Shown one piece after another: positions 61,408 through 64,000 of a stretch of 64,000 nt of DNA. The stretch comes from Neotamlana laminarinivorans (GTDB lineage Bacteria; Bacteroidota; Bacteroidia; Flavobacteriales; Flavobacteriaceae): NCBI RefSeq assembly GCF_020523925.1, contig NZ_JAJAPW010000001.1, positions 434,001-498,000 of the forward strand. The letters run 5' to 3'. The position numbers and the translations under genes were made by a program. Each line of letters starts with the position of its first letter. Position 1 is the stretch's first letter. The notes below the pieces were generated by a model. That model was not told the DNA's origin and did not search any database. It saw only the letters and a list, made by a program, of their open reading frames with translations.

Positions 61408-62955
61408 TTATTTAGGAGAAAACACAATAAATGGTATAATCATTTCTTCAAGAGAAACGCCACCATGCTGGTATGTATTTCTATAATAACTTACATAATG
61501 ATTATAGTTGTTTGGATAAGCAAAAAACAAATCATTTTTGGCAAAAATAAAGGAGCTACTCATATTTATGGATGGCAAGAACAGTTCATTTGGGTTTTTA
61601 GCAACTAAGACATCTTTGTTATCGTAAGTTAAACTTCTTCCTGTTTTGTATCTTAAGTTTAAGCTTGTGTCTTTATCTCCGATAACCTTCGATGCATTTT
61701 TTACATTAATTGTACCATGATCTGTAGTTAAAATTAGTTTAAAGCCCATACGTTGTGCTTGCTGAATCATATCTAGAAGAGGTGAGTTTTTAAACCAGCT
61801 TAAAGTTAGTGATCTATATGCTTTATCGTTAGATGCAAGTTCTTTAACTACTTCCATTTCTGTTTTAGAATGGGATAGCATATCAACAAAATTGTAAACT
61901 ATTACTGTTAAATCATTATCTTTTAAAGACTTAAAGTTATCAGCTAATTTTTTACCTGTTTTTAAATTGGTAATTTTATGATATTCATAATTTAAATGAC
62001 TTAAACCAAGGCGTTTAATTTGAGTTTCAAGAAAATCAGCTTCATGTAAATTTTTACCACCTTCGTCTGTGTCATTTTTCCAAAACTGAGGGTATAGTTT
62101 CTCCATTTCACTCGGCATTAGCCCAGAAAAAATAGCATTTCTTGCATACTGTGTTGCTGTTGGCAAAATGCTAAAAAAAGCTTCTTCACTTTCTTTTTTG
62201 AAGTAATTATTAATTACAGGTTCGAAAACTTTCCATTGGTCGTAACGTAAGTTATCAATAACTACCAATATTGTTGGTTGTTCTTTACCTATTTGAGGCA
62301 CTACTTTTTCTTTAAATAAAGTATGCGACATAATTGGTGAATCAGCATCTCTTGTAAACCAATTTGCATAATTTTTATCTATAAATTTCCCAAATTGAGA
62401 GTTGGCTTCAACTTTTTGCGACTCTAAAATTTCAAACATACTGGCATCTTCAATGTCTTCAAGTTGTATTTCCCAATAAATAAGTTTTTGGTAAAGGTTT
62501 ACCCAGTCTTCATAAGTGTTTACCATGGCTAAATCCATAGCTATTTTTCTAAATTCTTGCTGGTAATTTGATGTTGTTTTTTCGTTTACCAATCTAGAAT
62601 GATCTAAATTCTTCTTTAAACTTAATAATATTTGATTGGGGTTTACTGGTTTAATTAGGTAATCTGCTATTTTATTACCTATAGCTTCTTCCATTATGTA
62701 TTCTTCTTCACTTTTGGTAATCATTACCACCGGAAGTGTGTCTTTTTTCTCTTTAATTTCATTAAGCGTTTCTAACCCTGTTAAACCAGGCATGTTTTCA
62801 TCTAAAAAAACAATATCAAAATTTGCTTCATCTAAAATATCAATGGCTTCAGTACCACTTTTACAAGTGCTAACTTTGTAATTCTTTTTCTCTAGAAATA
62901 ATATGTGGGGCTTAAGTAAATCTATTTCATCATCTACCCAAAGTATATTTATCAT
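61408..62955 (-). CDS. porX: PorX-type response regulator with PglZ domain
   Basis: 515 residues. The CheY-like receiver (1-120) has the acidic Asp8-Asp9-Glu10, phospho-acceptor Asp52 (FLDENMPG) and Lys near 102 (LIKPVNP). A helical linker leads to a PglZ/alkaline-phosphatase-like domain (~200-515) with metal-site segments VVIDNLRYDQW, FVDMLSHSK and TTDHGTI. PorX with the kinase PorY controls type IX secretion in Porphyromonas; the PglZ domain hydrolyses nucleotides or small phosphates. No porY lies in the window. It is divergent from an HD-domain gene. Confidence 0.95.
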   Translation of the reverse strand: MINILWVDDEIDLLKPHILFLEKKNYKVSTCKSGTEAIDILDEANFDIVFLDENMPGLTGLETLNEIKEKKDTLPVVMITKSEEEYIMEEAIGNKIADYLIKPVNPNQILLSLKKNLDHSRLVNEKTTSNYQQEFRKIAMDLAMVNTYEDWVNLYQKLIYWEIQLEDIEDASMFEILESQKVEANSQFGKFIDKNYANWFTRDADSPIMSHTLFKEKVVPQIGKEQPTILVVIDNLRYDQWKVFEPVINNYFKKESEEAFFSILPTATQYARNAIFSGLMPSEMEKLYPQFWKNDTDEGGKNLHEADFLETQIKRLGLSHLNYEYHKITNLKTGKKLADNFKSLKDNDLTVIVYNFVDMLSHSKTEMEVVKELASNDKAYRSLTLSWFKNSPLLDMIQQAQRMGFKLILTTDHGTINVKNASKVIGDKDTSLNLRYKTGRSLTYDNKDVLVAKNPNELFLPSINMSSSFIFAKNDLFFAYPNNYNHYVSYYRNTYQHGGVSLEEMIIPFIVFSPK

Positions 62956-62995
62956 AATGTTTAGTTGTAATTTATGCCCGTTACAGAGCTATTCT

Positions 62996-63003
62996 TATAT
63001 TTG
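62996..63003 (+). promoter_or_regulatory. -7 box for the HD-domain gene
   Basis: TATATTTG matches TAnnTTTG, 22 bases before the TTG start. No TTG at a suitable -33 position. Confidence 0.45.
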
Positions 63004-63025
63004 TATATATCTAAAAAATTAAAGT

Positions 63026-64000
63026 TTGAACAAACTTAAAATATTAAACGATCCAATTTACGGATTTATTACTATACCAAATTCGCTAATTTTCGATTTA
63101 ATTCAACACAAATACTTTCAGCGACTTCGCCGCATTACACAAATGGGCATGTCCTATTTAGTTTATCCAGGTGCACACCATACTAGGTTTCATCACGCTA
63201 TAGGTTGTATGCATTTAATGCAACAGGCAGTAAATGTGCTTCGTTTTAAAGGAGTTAGCATATCAAATAACGAAGAAACAGCGCTTTACTGCGCTATTTT
63301 ACTCCATGATATTGGGCATGGGCCATTTTCTCATGCTATGGAACATAGCATTGTAAATGATGTATCTCATGAAGAAATCTCACTTATTTTCATGGAGCGT
63401 CTAAACGAAGAATTTAACGGAAGTTTAACGCTAGCTATAGAGGTTTTTAAAGGAAATTACGAACGTAAGTTTTTATGCCAGTTAATTTCGGGACAAATTG
63501 ATATGGATCGCGCAGATTATTTAAAACGGGATAGCTTTTACACAGGTGTAGCCGAAGGAAACATAAATAGTGAGCGCTTAATAACCATGCTAAATGTTGT
63601 TGAAGATAATCTGGTTGTTGAAGAAAAAGGTATTTACAGTGTAGAAAAATTTATAATTGCACGCCGTTTAATGTATTGGCAAGTTTATTTACATAAAACC
63701 AGTTTAGTTGCCGAACAATTATTAATTAGGGTTTTAAAACGAGCAAAAGAGTTGAACGATGAAGGTGTAGAAATTAATGCCAGCGAATCTGTTATGTTTT
63801 TTCTAAATAATAAAATCACTTTAAACGATTTTAATAATGAAACTATTGAAGTTTTTTCAAGATTAGATGATTATGATATTGTTTCAGCAATGAAACAATG
63901 GCAATACCATCACGATTTTGTACTTAGTTCTTTGTGTGGTATGATAATTAACAGGCATCTGCTTAAAATAAAAGTAAAAAAGAAACCTATAAAGGCTTCC
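63026..64000 (+). CDS. HD-domain phosphohydrolase, SAMHD1/dGTPase-like (3' truncated)
   Basis: The frame is open for 325 codons to the window edge with no stop. The start is TTG at 63026 (MNKLKILNDPIYGFITIP). The HD metal motif is complete: His51-His52 (GAHHTRFHH), His94-Asp95 (LLHDIGHGPFSH) and Asp161 (IDMDRADYLKRD). The opening DPIYGFI and ITQMGMSYLVYPGA are typical of SAMHD1/YdhJ-like proteins, which hydrolyse dNTPs to nucleosides; the flavobacterial substrate is not established. It is divergent from porX. The C-terminal part is missing. Confidence 0.92.
   Translation, partial: MNKLKILNDPIYGFITIPNSLIFDLIQHKYFQRLRRITQMGMSYLVYPGAHHTRFHHAIGCMHLMQQAVNVLRFKGVSISNNEETALYCAILLHDIGHGPFSHAMEHSIVNDVSHEEISLIFMERLNEEFNGSLTLAIEVFKGNYERKFLCQLISGQIDMDRADYLKRDSFYTGVAEGNINSERLITMLNVVEDNLVVEEKGIYSVEKFIIARRLMYWQVYLHKTSLVAEQLLIRVLKRAKELNDEGVEINASESVMFFLNNKITLNDFNNETIEVFSRLDDYDIVSAMKQWQYHHDFVLSSLCGMIINRHLLKIKVKKKPIKAS

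Noticed and set aside
1-64000. CRISPR array, tRNA/rRNA genes, prophage or insertion sequences
   Set aside because: No regularly spaced direct repeats, no tRNA-like cloverleaf or rRNA segment in the gaps, and no transposase, integrase or phage genes were seen.

Overview
The window looks like chromosome from a member of the Bacteroidota, most likely marine-type Flavobacteriaceae. Evidence: strongly AT-rich DNA, Bacteroidetes-style -7 boxes (TAnnTTTG) ahead of many genes, long CarboxypepD_reg/TonB-type outer-membrane barrels, the type IX secretion regulator PorX, a DUF4834 protein, a DUF3667 protein, a circularly permuted ATP-grasp/alpha-E/transglutaminase operon, and an adjacent CBS-like/serine-palmitoyltransferase-like pair typical of sulfonolipid (capnine) producers. 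I see no rRNA, tRNA, CRISPR array, prophage or insertion sequence. The content is ordinary chromosomal housekeeping with several poorly described systems between.

Layout. 1-7.4 kb: a plus-strand run with a 5'-truncated gene, a NudK-type Nudix hydrolase, an exported alpha/beta hydrolase, then DUF6638-like and membrane proteins of unknown role, plus a coiled-coil membrane protein. 7.5-15.1 kb: fumarase, 1-Cys peroxiredoxin, a 57-residue membrane protein, a TonB-type barrel, and the operon prfB - HAD phosphatase - two ArsC-like proteins. prfB carries an intact programmed +1 frameshift (CTT TGA C). 15.2-22.5 kb: an exported zinc metalloprotease, the three-gene ATP-grasp/alpha-E/transglutaminase operon, threonine aldolase, and YbaB. 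22.5-29.9 kb: an oligopeptidase B-like peptidase, then the candidate sulfonolipid locus (CBS-like PLP enzyme, serine-palmitoyltransferase-like PLP enzyme, GNAT acyltransferase, outer-membrane protein). 29.9-35.5 kb: a four-gene membrane/glycan operon (YfhO, small membrane protein, GT4 glycosyltransferase, flippase).

35.5-43 kb: two paralogous secreted proteins, each preceded by a sigma-54-type promoter, with a SAM methyltransferase between; then a DUF3667 membrane protein and UvrA. 43-48.7 kb: an ECF sigma factor with a 46-residue downstream protein, a cysteine-free endonuclease III divergent from the peroxiredoxin Bcp, a large conserved unknown protein, an MBL-fold hydrolase and small envelope proteins. 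48.3-50.1 kb: an XRE-type regulator divergent from an M14 zinc carboxypeptidase, with a repeated TTACAnnTGTAA palindrome at both promoters. 50.2-57.4 kb: an Lrp/AsnC regulator, a Wza-like export lipoprotein, aroB, proline dehydrogenase, and a minus-strand ald - DUF4258-like - sugar transferase - CapD-like operon. 57.7-64 kb: a second TonB-type barrel, a small exported peptide overlapping a membrane protein, tsaE, porX, and an HD-domain hydrolase that runs off the end.

Themes are envelope biogenesis (polysaccharide assembly, outer-membrane barrels, sulfonolipids that support gliding in relatives, PorX control of type IX secretion), thiol/redox defence, and DNA repair (uvrA, nth). Most promising for new biology: the XRE/M14 operator array, the sigma-54 paralogue pair, the sulfonolipid locus with its GNAT neighbour, and the ATP-grasp operon whose transglutaminase lacks the expected catalytic cysteine. 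Function calls rest on motif recognition and remembered family features; no database search was run.
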